NCBI GenBank assembly: GCA_019188255.1 | Contig: JAETXT010000006.1 | Span: 5,580,001-5,644,000, forward strand | Origin: Verticillium longisporum | Taxonomy: Eukaryota > Ascomycota > Sordariomycetes > Glomerellales > Plectosphaerellaceae | DNA: 64,000 nt | Direction: 5' to 3' | Shown: one piece after another, positions 12,799 through 24,257 of the stretch | Layout: every line of letters starts with the position of its first letter | Numbering within the stretch: the stretch's first letter is position 1 | The notes under the pieces: model-generated | Database searches by the model: none | What the model was told of the DNA's origin: nothing | The model's input: the letters and a program-made list of their open reading frames with translations, nothing else | Translations under genes and position numbers: made by a program

Positions 12799-13287
12799 AT
12801 GCGTGTCTCTGCCCTGATCGCCTTTTCTGCAAGCTGCCTTGGCATCACGGCCAGCGCCAGCCCTTCTTTCAAGCCATTTTCGCCCAAGCCTAACTGCCCC
12901 CCTCAAAGCGCGAATCCTTGGCAGCAACGCGCCATCCTCGCAGACTTTGTGCAAGCCTTCTACGTAGAGCGAAATGCTACCAAGGCCATACTCAACCACA
13001 TCGCGGAGGACTACATTCAGCACAACCCTGGAGCACTTTCGGGTCGCCAAAACGCACTAGACGCACTTGCGCCCTCCCTTTCTGTGCCCGGCGTCAACCT
13101 GACCGTCCTGCGACAGGGCTTCGAAAACAACTTGGCATTCATTCATTCTCGCTTGGACATGGATGGCGTTCCGCAGCCGAGTGCGATTGTCGACATTTTC
13201 AGGTTCAATGGAACCTGCATCGTCGAGCATTGGGACGTCGTCCAGGCCAGAGACCCCAACTCTATCAACCCGTTGGCTCTGTTCTAG
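12799..13287 (+). CDS. Secreted NTF2/SnoaL-like protein
   Basis: Intronless, 162 residues. Residues 1-20 form a hydrophobic signal peptide ending around ASA. The mature part fits the SnoaL-like branch of the NTF2 fold: a helical start (NPWQQRAILADFVQAFYVE), the YIQHNPGALSG segment that carries the family's conserved His, a central helix, and the strand pair AIVDIFRFNGTCIVEHWDVVQ typical of bacterial and fungal SnoaL-like proteins. Members include polyketide cyclases, but many are uncharacterised secreted proteins, and no polyketide synthase is nearby. A good TATAAAA and a CA-rich leader precede the ATG. Fold assignment is fairly firm; the enzymatic role is open. Confidence 0.82.
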   Translation: MRVSALIAFSASCLGITASASPSFKPFSPKPNCPPQSANPWQQRAILADFVQAFYVERNATKAILNHIAEDYIQHNPGALSGRQNALDALAPSLSVPGVNLTVLRQGFENNLAFIHSRLDMDGVPQPSAIVDIFRFNGTCIVEHWDVVQARDPNSINPLALF

Positions 13288-16125
13288 TCTAGGGCATCCT
13301 TTCTTGGTTATAGATGATGTTTCACAAACTCGTCTGCGTAGGAAACTTGTGGGAGCCCAATCATCCTCGCAGTCCTAGTATAGGGATTAAGCTGGGCACA
13401 TTTGATATATCCAATTCAATGCACATATTTCTACCTCGGGTAAGGGTTTCATTGGCATACTATATAACTAAATGTACATCATGGCCATCAAAGCTTGTAA
13501 AGTGATGAACAGAGGCTAGTTGGACTTTCTTGGTCTACCTCATTGCTGAAATCATGGATGCGTATTGTTCACCTGTCAATGCATACCAAACATGCACACG
13601 ACATACAAGTTGCTGCGTTGATGACTGAGAAGGTCGGCACACGCCATAATGGATAACCTTGACCATCTCGTCGTTGAAAATTTACATTGGGCCTAAAAAC
13701 AGCAGATTTTTGACCTTGCACATCCTAGTCCACAATGAAGGCTGGATTTGCTCGACAGGTGGCTTTTCTCCCTCGCGTTGTAAAGACTCAGCTCGGATGC
13801 AAGCTGGTCTTATAGGCGCCGAAACATTCGGAGCAGCTGGCATCTGTGGCAGTGCCGCAACCACTTGGAAGTCGCCGGATGTCTTCGAACATGCTTGAGG
13901 CCCATAGAAACGGGCTAGTGGGCTGGTGGGCTGCGCAGACCCGAATATCTCTGGCAGCCGCGCTCGGGATACCTGTCCAGCAAGCCTGGTGTACGCTTCG
14001 CACGGACGGTGCGGGAATGGTCACTGTGCTTTCTTGCAAAGAACGACGCCGAGTGATGCTGAAGCTTGTTGCGTCACAGCTGGCGGTCCAAACAGCACTG
14101 TCGCCATGTTTAATTGAGTAGACTCAACGCCAATCGCGAGAACTTCAGCTCAACACCAATTTCGAGCTTTGGTCGGAATGACCTGGCCTTGGTGGCTGAG
14201 ACGGGGTCTCATCAAGCCCTGTGTTTACTGTTGGTGCTGTTGGTGGAGGTCAAGGGTCTGGAGAAAAAGGGGTTGTTATTGGGAAGTTATTCTACAGGGC
14301 AGGAGGGTGCCTGGAACTAAGCTATGGGAGGCAACAGGGCACGGGCCACCTGGCACCAGGTGAATGCCACTGATCAGGTGAGTTCCATCAACATTTACAG
14401 TATCGGGTTCCAATGATCGAATGGAGCTTGAATCGCAACACTGTGAGAGCATGCATTGGACCGCGCGCATGAGATAAATCCTTCAAAGTGGTCGTGGTAC
14501 AATCTTTTCCCGATGACAATAATCACATCCCATCAGTTTACGGATACCGACGCAGGGAGCAACAGCTAGGACGTATCGAGCCAGAGTCCGCCTCGGTGGG
14601 TGGACAGGGGTGGGCCACAAGCCCGTTGTTGGCCCAGGCCACGGAAGAATGCACGGTTTCAGACTTTCAGGGGACAAGCGATGAAGATCTGCGCCGAGGT
14701 ATTGTCCCGCTTCTGGAACACACAAGAAGAGTCAAATTCCGCTTGTGAATCAATTGTCCTGATGAAGAAGGGTCTCGCCCCGGAGAAGCCGAGCCTACAT
14801 GCGATAATTCATCAAGTGCAGCCACTATTTTGCCTAGTGCAGTATCTTGCCTGGATGAAAGATATGCTATGTACGCCAAGGCCTGACTATGACTCGACAG
14901 GGGAGAATCTTTGTAGGGCTGCGATCTTCCCGAGAACCGGGTGCTCGTTCGCTGTATGTCTCAAGGTACCACAGCCCATGAGACATGAAGTGATCGAAGA
15001 TCGACCTTTGGCGCCAGTTCGGCTCGAGATGTGACCCTTATTGCGGAGGGATATACCTTACCTATTCTCCCAAGTCAAAAAATGAAGCACACATTAAGCT
15101 GCACAAGGGGAAGAAGTCAACAAGCTCGTGATAAGGACCACAGGCATTGTCTATCAACTGCTTCCATAACATGCTTCGTATCATTGGCATTATTTGGTAG
15201 ACTGGCCGCAATGGGGCATGTACCTGCCGTTTTCTGCGGCAGCATTCCCTGGATTAGAGTTTCCCTTCACCTGCCTCGGCCCTACCGGCCCTTTTGCGCG
15301 CGGCTGCTCGGGTAATGATCGACTTGCCGCGTGAAGAAGCTGACTGCACGCATGAGAGCACAAACACTAGTGCTGCACCGCGTCAGGCAGAAAAGCAGTT
15401 GTTGACGGCTTCTTCGCGAATTTCAGCTGCTTAACCCCATTGACCTCACTGTTCCTCTAGTCTTCCGGCTACTGACTCATCGCGGATTATGCTGGAGGGA
15501 AGACGCGCATTCGTTATGTTCACCCACGACGGCCATGCCGTCTAGAACTTCTTCCTCCGCCTGGTTGCTACCAGTCCAAAGCTGCAATTGTTACCGCTGG
15601 AATCTTGCATCATGCGATTTGGTCACGCACTGGACTGTGTATTGGAAATAAACAAACTTGATCAAGGGAAATTCGTCAGAAGACCCTGAATAGGTAATTA
15701 CGATAGGAATGGCATTGTTACCTGTCTTCCCCAGGAAATACATGAACGGCAAAGGAATGCGGAAGACAGCACTACTCGATTCATTAGCGGCCCCGGATTC
15801 ATAGATCCTTTGTCTTTCCTCTTCCGTCTCTATTGGTCGGGTCTCGGCCCATGTAACGAAGGCGGCAACTTGATCTGAGCAAGAGGTGGAAGTCCGCAAG
15901 GGCTGCCGTCTGGACGGGTCTGAAACCTTGCATGTCCTTCATGAGCAGCAAACTCATTCATATCAGTATGCCCCATGGCGTGGTGATATGGAGTTGACAT
16001 ACGGTGGAACAGATGCCCTGGTGAGAGCCAGCGAGTTTGAGACTATTATAAGAGTCTGGAAACAGCCTGCAGATTTCCGCGTCAGGCAGTGTCATCGTTG
16101 GGCATTCTCACGTCTGATCTCCGCC
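13288..16125. other. Intergenic, no supported gene
   Basis: About 2.8 kb. A 63-residue Cys-rich frame near 13926-14117 and a 102-residue minus-strand frame at 15591-15899 were examined. Neither has a signal peptide or a recognised family. Confidence 0.45.
16047..16052 (+). promoter_or_regulatory. Putative TATA box of the adhesin gene
   Basis: TATAAG within TATTATAAG, about 79 bp upstream of the adhesin start at 16126. Confidence 0.4.
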
Positions 16126-18477
16126 ATGAAGCTTTTCTCTCCAGCTGTGGTAGGCTCACTCGCGGCCTGGCCAGTACTGGTAGCCTCATTTGAGGAAGGG
16201 TGTGGCCTTGAAACTCAATTGACGGTTACGGAGACGCAGAACGTCGAAATTATCCTGTACTGATGATGCGACATTCACGCACACCACATCTGTCGTCCGG
16301 TAAGCCAGGTCTAGAAACTGCTTGAGCTGCCTTGTAAAAGTACTCATACATGACTTTCAGCACCTTGGTTTTCCATGCTCGGCCACCATACGTTCTGGTC
16401 CACGAAGGGTACGAAGGACCAGTTCCGACGACAGTCACCTTTGCCCCAACAGGGACAGATCCTGGCACAATAGTCGTCTACACACCGACCGACGCCCCTG
16501 AAGATGAACAAAACAAGAAGGATGGCTCACAGTCTGTACGAACGACATCGCGGCACCCTGAGGGAGGCTGGCCTACAAATTGGCCTTACCCACCACCACG
16601 GGTGCCAGGGCATTCTGATTCTCACGACAAGTTCGTGCCCTACCCAACCAATACGGGCCAGTTTACAACATTGAAAAGTGAGGCCAGTCCAGGAACCTCG
16701 ACAAGAGCTGCCTTCGATTCACCTGCCTCCGGATCCGAGGCTCCTTCTGACTCTTGGCTACCAATCGAATCAATCATCAGTAACTCGCAGAATGCCATGG
16801 AAAGCAAGAGTGCGGGTATGTCCGCGTCGCAAACAAATTGGATACCTTCGTCATCCATCACTGGCTCCTTCTTCACATCGATCACAGGATCCTCTTCTGA
16901 GCCACTCTCTAGCTCTGGTTTCCCCTTTCCCAGTTCACTGCTGCCTCAATCCAATTTCATTCTGCCAAATAGCAACTCCGCCGAGCCCAGTTCAGCTACC
17001 CCGTCTGGGAATTCCTTTCCGCCTTTCTTTAGCTTTGATGCCCCGGTCCCCAGTTCATTATCACCCCAGCCTAGTTCTCTTCTCCCCAACAGTGCTTCGG
17101 CTGGACCCAGTTCATTAATTCCCCTACCTAGTTCATTCGCGTCGCTCCCGAGCTCGATTATTCCCAGCTCGATTATTCCCAGCTCGATAGAGCCCAGCTC
17201 GATTATTCCCAGCTCGATAGAGCCCAGCTCGCTCGAGCCCAGCTCGCTCGAGCCTGTTCCTGGCTCTATCGGCCCCAGCTCTATTTCACCCCCACCCATT
17301 TCACTCGAGCCTATTCCTAGCTCTGTCGGGCCCAGCTCTTTCACCCCTACCCAGTTCACTCGAGCCTATTCCTAGCTCTGTCGGGCCCAGCTCTAGCCAA
17401 CCGAGTTCTTTGGAGCCAAGCTCTATCCTGCAGAGCTCGGCACAGCCTAGTTCATTCGAGCCTCGACCAAGCTCGCTGGGTCCCAGCTCAATAGAGCCCA
17501 GCTCCATCATACCCTCGCCTAGCTCTTTCGAGCCTATCCCCAGCTCTCTCAGACCCAGCTCGATAGAGCCTGTTTCAAGCATACCATCGGCAAGTTCGTT
17601 CGAGCCTCTCCCTAGCTCGGCTTTGCCCAGTTCTGCCCAGCCCAGCTCTGCTCAACCGAGCTCGGTCCAGCCCAGCTCTGCCCAACCCAGCTCGGCAGCA
17701 CCCAGCTCAGTGGCACCCAGCTCTGCTCAACCGAGCTCGGCAGCACCCAGCTCAGTCCAGCCAAGTTCCGCAGCGCCCAGCTCAGCAGTGCCAAGCTCCA
17801 TGCCCCCAAGCTCAGTCCAGTCTAGCGCATCGCCCTCCTCCTCCGCCCCGGCGCCGACCCCCGACGTGAGCTGCAACAACCGCGGTCTCGAGTACGCAAT
17901 CTACGACCACAGCTTCTTCAACTCAGACTTCCCCGCCTTCTCGTCCCTCGACGTCAACTACTTCCACGTAACGCAGCCCGCCTTCACCGGCACGACGGAG
18001 CGCATCGGCATCCCGCCGGGCACGAACCCGTATTTCCCACCCTTCAGCATCTACGACGACACACCGGCCCGGCTCTACATGTTCACGGCCGTCAACCACC
18101 GTGCCTTCCTCTATGCGCCCGTCACGGGCACCTACACGATTACGGTGCCCGACTCGGACGAGATCACGCTCGTCTGGCTCGGCGACAAGGCTATTTCGAC
18201 CTGGACCCGCGCTAACGCCGACCTGGAGCAGGACTATAATACCGTGGACGGGCCTGAGGAGACGACCGTATTTAGGATTCAGCTGCAGGCCGGGACGTAT
18301 ACGCCGTTCCGTCTTTTGTGGGCGAATGCACAAGGCGAGCTTTCATTTATTGCGAGGGTTCAGGCGCCGGATGGACGAATTATTGAGGACGGAGACGGGT
18401 CGGACAGCGACTATTTCGTACGGTTCGCTTGCGACATGTCGACGCCTGAGTACCCGCCTTTCGGACAGGATGGTTGA
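16126..18477 (+). CDS. GLEYA-domain cell-surface adhesin, with one apparent frameshift
   Basis: Predicted secreted lectin-like adhesin. Exon 1 (16126-16256) encodes a signal peptide (MKLFSPAVVGSL...) and the start of a flocculin-like segment. A phase-compatible 104-bp intron (16257-16360, weak donor GTACTG, acceptor TTTCAG) leads to TTVTFAPTGTDPGTIVVYTP, a flocculin-repeat motif. A long Ser/Pro stalk follows (about 16890-17850), built of AGCTC-bearing 15-18 bp units. The C-terminal GLEYA/PA14-like domain starts at NNRGLEYAIYDHSFFNSDF and ends with a DYFVRFAC segment. The frame changes near 17339-17341: dropping one T from CTCTTTCACC restores a perfect PSS repeat and gives 748 residues. As written, the first frame stops at 17375, before the lectin domain. 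This is either a real stalk frameshift or an assembly indel. No GPI signal is visible. Confidence 0.82.
17100..17830 (+). repeat. Coding Ser/Pro tandem repeats of the adhesin stalk
   Basis: Imperfect 12-18 bp units of the form CCCAGCTC(G/A/T)xxx encode PSS-I-PSS, PSS-L-EPSS and PSS-A-QPSS. The last part (17620-17820) is homogenised to PSSAQPSSV/PSSAAPSS. Such arrays commonly vary in copy number between isolates. The array is also largely free of stops on the opposite strand, which produces long antisense frames that are not genes. Confidence 0.85.
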
Positions 18478-18744
18478 GGCTCGAGTGTTGGGCTTTCACC
18501 ATCGGGGCAGTTAAGGACCGTGCAGACTGCCCATCCAACAATAATCTCGATGCGTTGCGGCTTACACTTACGTAGCGCTCACAATAATTCCACATGTACC
18601 AACCAACATTGATCATCTTCATCACGATATGCAATTACGTCAAAAGAAAAGTAGGAAGGTGATAAAAGATAGGATTTAATCAATATCTATCACTTTCAAT
18701 TGGTGGTATCAATGTAAAAATTCGGCAGGGACAAGTCGAACAGT

Positions 18745-20679
18745 TTAGTTCTTAAGGTCAGGATTAACCCGAGTGGTCTCGTTGACACCCGTGTCGGCTT
18801 GCGTAGGGTACTCAGACGTGGTCGTCTCCGGGCCCTTGGAGTTTTGCTGCTGAAGGCTGTGGTAGAATTCATCGCCCTCGTCAATGACGTACTTGGACGA
18901 CTTGCGGGCAGGGACACCCTTCTGGAACTGTTGCACGAGACGAATTAGCTTCATGTGAAATCATAGAAAAGGAAACGGCGGCGTAGCTTACCATGTAATC
19001 CATCTCTCCAAAGGTGCGGTCCTTAGTCTCGAAGAGACGGAAGTAGCCCCAGGCCAGCGTGAGAGTGGCGAGAATGGCCCAGAAGTAGGCAGTCTTGCCC
19101 TTCCAGTTCCAAGCACCGGGGGCCATCATGCGGGGTTGCAGGATACCACCGCAAATGATGTTACCGACGTAGTAGAAACTACGGCCCAAGACGACGGTGT
19201 GCGTACGCAGGCGAGTCGAGCCAATCTCAGCCACAATGGTGTAGACGATGGGACCAACACTCATGGAGTAGGCGCCGAGCCAGACAACGCAGAGCAGAGA
19301 CTGTGTCCATCCAAGAGCGACGGTCTGGTTGGGGATACTAGCCAGGATGCCAATGAGCCAGAGGATGACGACCAAGCTGGAGAAACCGACGAGCCAAATG
19401 CGACGGCGACCGAACTTGTGAATGTACAGCCAGGAGATGCAAGTACCAACCCACGCAACACCAGTGCCGCCGAGACCAATGTAGTAGGCGACGCTGTCGG
19501 GGGTTCCGGTCTTCTGGAAGACTTGCTGGAAGAAGAAAGTACCGGAGTAGCAGAGAGCGCCACCGTTGGTGATCTGGGACATGAACGACATCATGGCAAT
19601 CTCCGTGCGACGACGGTTGGTGCCACGGAAGCAATCATAGTAAGAAACGCCGGCACGCTCCTCCTTCTCGGTCTTGTCCGTGTGGATCATCATGGCAACG
19701 GCCGCATCGTGGTTGACTTCATGTTGGGCGGAAGCAAGACGCTGGAGAGAGTGCTTAGCCTTTTCGAACTGGCCCTGTCGGACGAGGTACCAGGGTGACT
19801 CGGGTGCGAAGAAGGCCACCAGACCGAGAGGAATAGGCCAGATCCATTGCAGGGCAAAGGGGATCTTGAAGCTCATCTCGCCTGGCTTGTCGACGAGGCC
19901 AGCAAGGATACCCGCGGAAATAAATTGACCGGTTGCCCAGCACCTAGATTCTTGTCAACACACGCTGATGTCACGAGGCGACATTTGAGCAACACTCACA
20001 AGTTGACATAGGCGGTGAGATAACCGCGAATGGCTAGAGGTGTGACTTCGGCGGCGTAGGCGGGGCCGGACGTAGCGAAAACACCCCAGGGGATACCACA
20101 AAGGACCTGGCCAGCAAGCTGGGTCTCGATGTTTTCGGCAAAGAAGACGACAAAGATGAAAGCCGTGAGCCAGGCCAGAGAGCCCATGATGGTCCAGCGG
20201 TGTCCCCAGCGAGCAGTAGCCCAACCGTTGAGGAGGGCACCAACAATGTTGGCAACAGCACCAATGGTGTTGAAGCGAGTTTGCCAGTCGGCGCTGACCT
20301 GATAGCCAGACTCCTCATCGAGGTACTCGCCGTACTTGCGACGGAACTCGGGATATCCGAAGAAGCTGCCAATTAGGGTGACGTCGTAACCCTCCATGAT
20401 GATGGTGGCAGAAATGGCTGATCACAGATACCAATCAGCAAGAGTCACAGAGCTTGCTCGCGAGGTGCCTCTGCACTTACCCATGGACCAGAATGCGGCG
20501 CTCTTGTATGTCTTCATACCCTGAACGAAGCCATAGCTGTGCTCAGCATCGGTACCTTCCTGAGCTGCAGAGCTCAGGACCTTGCTGTCGAGGCCGGCGT
20601 CTGCAAAGGCGGCAGTGTTGTCAGGACCGCGCTCGATCTCGATATCGGTTGGGTTCTTCTCATTGTTGGGGGAAGCCAT
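18745..20679 (-). CDS. MFS sugar transporter, maltose/alpha-glucoside permease type
   Basis: Plasma-membrane sugar:H+ symporter of the fungal hexose/maltose family, 583 residues, about 12 TM segments. Four exons (20679-20481, 20417-20000, 19943-18992, 18927-18745) with introns of 63, 56 and 64 bp keep frame. The splices rebuild family motifs: SMAISATIIMEGYDVTLIGS across intron 1, AYVNLCWATGQFISAGILAG across intron 2, and GEMDYMFQKGVPARKSS across intron 3. Diagnostic motifs are PESPWYLVRQGQFEKAK after TM6, KFGRRRIWL between TM8 and TM9, and FETKDRTFGEMDYMF at the C-terminus. A hydrophilic N-terminus of about 60 residues and a Thr/Asn-rich tail fit the maltose permease branch. The substrate is inferred. 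The gene is convergent with the adhesin (267 bp between stops). Confidence 0.93.
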
Positions 20680-22393
20680 GATGGCGGCAGGCTGGGCTGA
20701 CAGAGCAGCTCTCTTTTAGAAGGAGTCGGTGCTTTGGGTCCCAGGCTGGGGTCGACGACGAAGCAAAAGGGTCGAGACAGGCGGCCATTGGGGATGGGGG
20801 TTTGCCATTTATCAACATGTTTGTCGGGTAAGCCTCGCCTCTGCATGGCGAGGGGCCCCAGGATGGCATCCTGGACCGCATCGCAGCACTACCCCAAAGG
20901 AGAGGAGCGCGGCGCGGGCGATTGTGTCGCGGTGCTCGCGCCATGCTGAATGGGGTGTAGCGCAATGGCATTCAGAGGAGGACGCTCAGGGCGAGGTTCT
21001 CCGCAAAGACGGGTGTGGAAGAGATGGGCTCGCTCTGCATGAGCATCGGGTTGTCCAGTCGAAAGCCGATCGACACTGTAGCTAGCGGCGGGTTTGGCAG
21101 GTTCCAACGGGGATGCAACATGGTGAGTGGTCGTAGGCGTCCGGGGGAGGGGTCGTTGATGGGATTGCGAGAGGGTATGTGGCGGCCTCCCGTGTAGCCA
21201 CCGCGTGCATCGAGCACCGTGATCCGACCATGAACCAGCTTAGGGACGACGGACCGTCAAGATGCGTTCTCGACGTGATCATGACCCTGACTTTGGCACC
21301 CGCCATTGGTGGAAGACGGGTCCGGGGCCTGCCTTGGCACGAGGGGGCTTTGGAGAGACCGGGGTTCTGAACCTAGCGGTTATTGGGGGTGGAGCCTGGA
21401 GTCCTGTCTGGGGCACGGTTGCTTCTGCTAGTGGCGTGACATGTGGAGGAGCGAAGGAGGAAGTGCATCGCATCCTGTGCGTGTTGGTTGCTGTGGTCAA
21501 AGAATAGGGTACCGAAATTGGGGTAACGCCTTTCCATTCGGTCGACTGTCTTGATGTCTTGATGCCTTTCGGTAAACATGTTGGATGAGATGTTTCGAAG
21601 CTGGCTCTGATCGAGGACGACTGAAATTGGGTCCTAGGCGAGGCACTCCTCATACCTCGCTTTGTAGCGACGGGACAAACGTAGCCGGATAAAGGGAGCG
21701 CTACAGCTAGCGGCCTGGGTAAGCGGCTGTTGATTTGTGTCTAGGTAGTCGAGACTTCGGGTATTATGATGATAATTTGATTGCTCTGAACCTGTGGTTG
21801 AACTTGGGATAAGGTGAGTAGGTAGCCTGGGAGAGGCATGTTCCGGGCCCTAGGCAGGAAGGCTTCGAAATGAAAGGAAACCTCGGCCAATGTTGCACCT
21901 GCAAGGTGGTACTTGCAGGATATGAACCAGAGGAGTGGAGGCAAAATCTGTGCTGCAGGTGCAGGTGCAGGTGGGCAGCAAGAGCAAGAGGTTCCTGCCT
22001 GCCCAAGATACCAACTAATTGGTTGTCAGGCACAACTTCCTCGCTTCCCAGAATCCCAACTATTTACTCGAGGTAAGGACCCGAAGGGTAGCTACGATGT
22101 CTACTTACCTACCTAAATGCCTACCTAGGTACCTGACGTGCCTGACGAATGGGGAAATTGATGACCCAATTGACGTAAGATACTCTCACCCGCACCTCAA
22201 GACCACCTGCCTTAGGTACCTAAGGTACCTAAGGTAGGTACGGTAGGTAGGTAAGGTAAGGAACTGTAGGTACCTTACCTACCTGGGTACTAATTTCCCT
22301 TGCTGACTGCCAGGACAGGCTCATGTACCGTGCCGCACGCCACGGTCAGGCGTCCCCTGTACTCCTTCTGTATTGCCAAAAAGCATTACTGGG
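20680..22393. other. Intergenic, permease promoter and repeat-rich tract
   Basis: Holds the promoter side of the sugar transporter and, to the right, a TAGGTA-rich repeat. No gene is supported. Confidence 0.5.
22101..22291. repeat. TAGGTA/TACCTA-rich low-complexity tract
   Basis: Two blocks (about 22101-22134 and 22210-22291) consist almost only of ACCTAGGT, TACCTA and TAGGTA words in both orientations, including TAGGTACCTAAGGTACCTAA. Comparable tracts occur between genes in several Sordariomycetes. Transposon copy A inserted about 100 bp to the right, and its right flank (CCTAGGTGCGTAC) also matches the motif. Confidence 0.75.
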
Positions 22394-22395
22394 TA

Positions 22396-22442
22396 ACGTG
22401 CATGATAAGCAAGTGGGCCAAACAAGCAAGTGGGCCACCTGA
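22396..22442 (+). repeat. Left terminal inverted repeat, copy A
   Basis: 47 bp, perfect inverse of 24209-24255. Contains two copies of the 14-mer AAGCAAGTGGGCCA. Confidence 0.95.
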
Positions 22443-22494
22443 CGACGAAAACGCGACCTTCTTACGTTAACCATTAATTCCTCCACCAACAACG

Positions 22495-24148
22495 ATGTCT
22501 CCGCCCTCACAAGAACGTCAATTACAGCTTGCTCTTCAGGCTATTCAAAATGACCCAGATCTCAGTATACGCGCTGCGACAAATATCTTTGGTGTTCCCC
22601 GAATGACCTTGACGCGTCGACTACGCGGTATTACTTCGCAACGCGACAGGATCCCCCTCAATCGAAATTTGACGGAGCTCGAGGAGTTAACGATTGTTCA
22701 ATACATACTTGAGCTAAATTCCCGAGCATTTCCTCCCCGGCTTTGTGAGGTTGAAGATATGGCTAATCGACTGCTAGCCGACCGCGACGCGCCGAGTGTC
22801 GGGAAGCGCTGGGCCTCAAACTTCGTCAGGCGACAACCAGAGCTTAAGACGCGTTTCTTTCGCAGATATGACTATCAGAGAGCCCAATGCGAAGATCCCG
22901 AGGCAATTCGCGATTGGTTCGCGCTCGTAAAGAACACAATCGCCAAATACGGTATCGCGGAGCCTGATATCTATAACTTCGATGAGACTGGGTTTATGAT
23001 GGGCGTTATCGGGTCCGGAATGGTCGTTACGAACGCCGAAAGACGTTCTAATACGAAAATGGTCCAACCAGGAGGTCGGGAATGGGTGACAGTGATCCAA
23101 GGCGTTGGCGCAGACGGGTGGTGTGTCCCGCCGTTCATCATTATGGCGGGCAAAAATCACCTCTCAAGCTGGTACGAAGACAGCCCTCTACCTCACGACT
23201 GGGTAATCGCTACGACAGACAAAGGCTGGACAACAAATGAGAAAGGTCTAGAATGGATTCAGCATTTTGACAAGCATACCAAGCCCCGTCGGTCGGCCGG
23301 ATATCGCCTCCTTATCCTAGATGGGCACCAAAGTCACCATTCCGTTGAGTTCGAGCTCTACTGCAAGGAAAACAACATCATTACGCTATGCATGCCTCCC
23401 CATTCATCTCACCTACTTCAACCTCTTGATGTTGGCTGTTTTGGCCCGCTAAAGCAGGCCTACGGTCGGCAAATTGAGAAGAAGATGAGGGCAGGTACAA
23501 GCCACATCACGAAGGAGGACTTCTTTCCCGCGTTTTTCGCAGCTTTCAAAGAAGCTATGACGGAAAGGAATATCAAGGGGGTTCAGAGGTGCTGGGCTTG
23601 TCCCAATGAGCCCCGAAATTGTGGTTTCAAAGCTGGATGTGAAGCTACGGACACCGACGCCCGTCGAGGGGGTCCCCGATACATCAGAACCTTGGGTCTC
23701 CCAAACGCCTCACAACCCGATTGAAGCTAGCTGTCAGTCAGAGTTTATTAAAGGTCGAATCGCCCGACACCAAGGAAGCTCTCCGACGTCGATTCTTAAC
23801 GCTATAGACCACTTTACCAAGGGGACGCGTGGAATCATGCATCAACTCGCCCTATTGAAGTCGGAGAACCAGATCCTTCGAGACGAGAACGCGACACTCA
23901 GCAAGCGTCGGAGAGCTAAGAAAACACGTCTCAGGCAAGGAGGGAGTCTAACTCTAGGTGAGGGACAGGAGATACAAACCAATATCGAGGTTCAGGTCCA
24001 GATAAATGAGGAAACGCGTCAGAGAAGCAGTCGCCAACCAAGGGACGGGACGAAGAAACGGCGCTGCGGTGTCTGCGGCGAGCCTGGACATAATGCGCGA
24101 ACTTGTCAGCTGGAGACGAGGGCTTCTGAAGAAGAGGATTTCAAGTAG
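22495..24148 (+). CDS. Pogo-type DDE transposase, copy A, interrupted by a frameshift
   Basis: The first frame (22495-23724, 409 residues) holds an N-terminal psq-type HTH (about residues 10-45), a CENP-B-like HTH (about 55-150) and a complete DDE core: Asp163 in YNFDETGF, Asp276 in LLILDGHQSHH, Asp312 in LLQPLDVGCF (35 residues between the last two). At the G-run 23577-23581 the family sequence switches frame. Skipping one base there gives FRGAGLVPMSPEIVVSKLDV and then the remaining C-terminus, with a basic coiled segment and a CCHC zinc knuckle (CGVCGEPGHNARTC), ending at 24148. Joined length would be about 550 residues, normal for the family. As written, the first frame ends after 45 non-family residues. 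Both copies carry the same change, so the lesion predates the last transposition, or a +1 ribosomal slip at AAG-GGG-GTT is used. Confidence 0.88.
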
Positions 24149-24208
24149 TTTCAATTGATTTAAGGCGTTAGGGTTCACCGGGATGCTGCTGTCGTCGCAT
24201 GGTCGTGG

Positions 24209-24255
24209 TCAGGTGGCCCACTTGCTTGTTTGGCCCACTTGCTTATCATGCACGT
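24209..24255 (-). repeat. Right terminal inverted repeat, copy A
   Basis: 47 bp, perfect inverse of 22396-22442. Confidence 0.95.
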
Positions 24256-24257
24256 TA

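Larger units (their letters stand above)
22396..24255 (+). mobile_element. Pogo/Fot1-type DNA transposon, copy A
   Basis: A 1,860-bp element. It is bounded by TA on both sides (22394-22395 and 24256-24257), the Tc1/mariner-pogo target duplication. The ends are perfect inverted repeats of 47-48 bp beginning ACGTGCATGATAAGCAAG. Within each end the 14-mer AAGCAAGTGGGCCA occurs twice with 17-bp period (22407-22420 and 22424-22437 at the left end), likely transposase contact sites. The only gene is a transposase with HTH_psq/CENP-B-like DNA binding and a DDE core. All of it appears identical to copy B at 38888-40747. Such identity over coding and non-coding parts indicates very recent transposition or gene conversion. 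Both copies lie in the same orientation. Confidence 0.95.

Noticed and set aside
13926..14117. 63-residue Cys-rich frame (possible small secreted protein)
   Set aside because: No ATG-led signal peptide. The start is GTG right after an in-frame stop, and no splice solution adds a secretion signal.
15591..15899. 102-codon minus-strand frame
   Set aside because: No domain or signal peptide; composition not clearly coding.
16946..17809. Antisense Leu/Gly/Ser-rich frames over the adhesin stalk
   Set aside because: Produced by the stop-free AGCTC repeat; simple repetitive peptides, no start context or domain.
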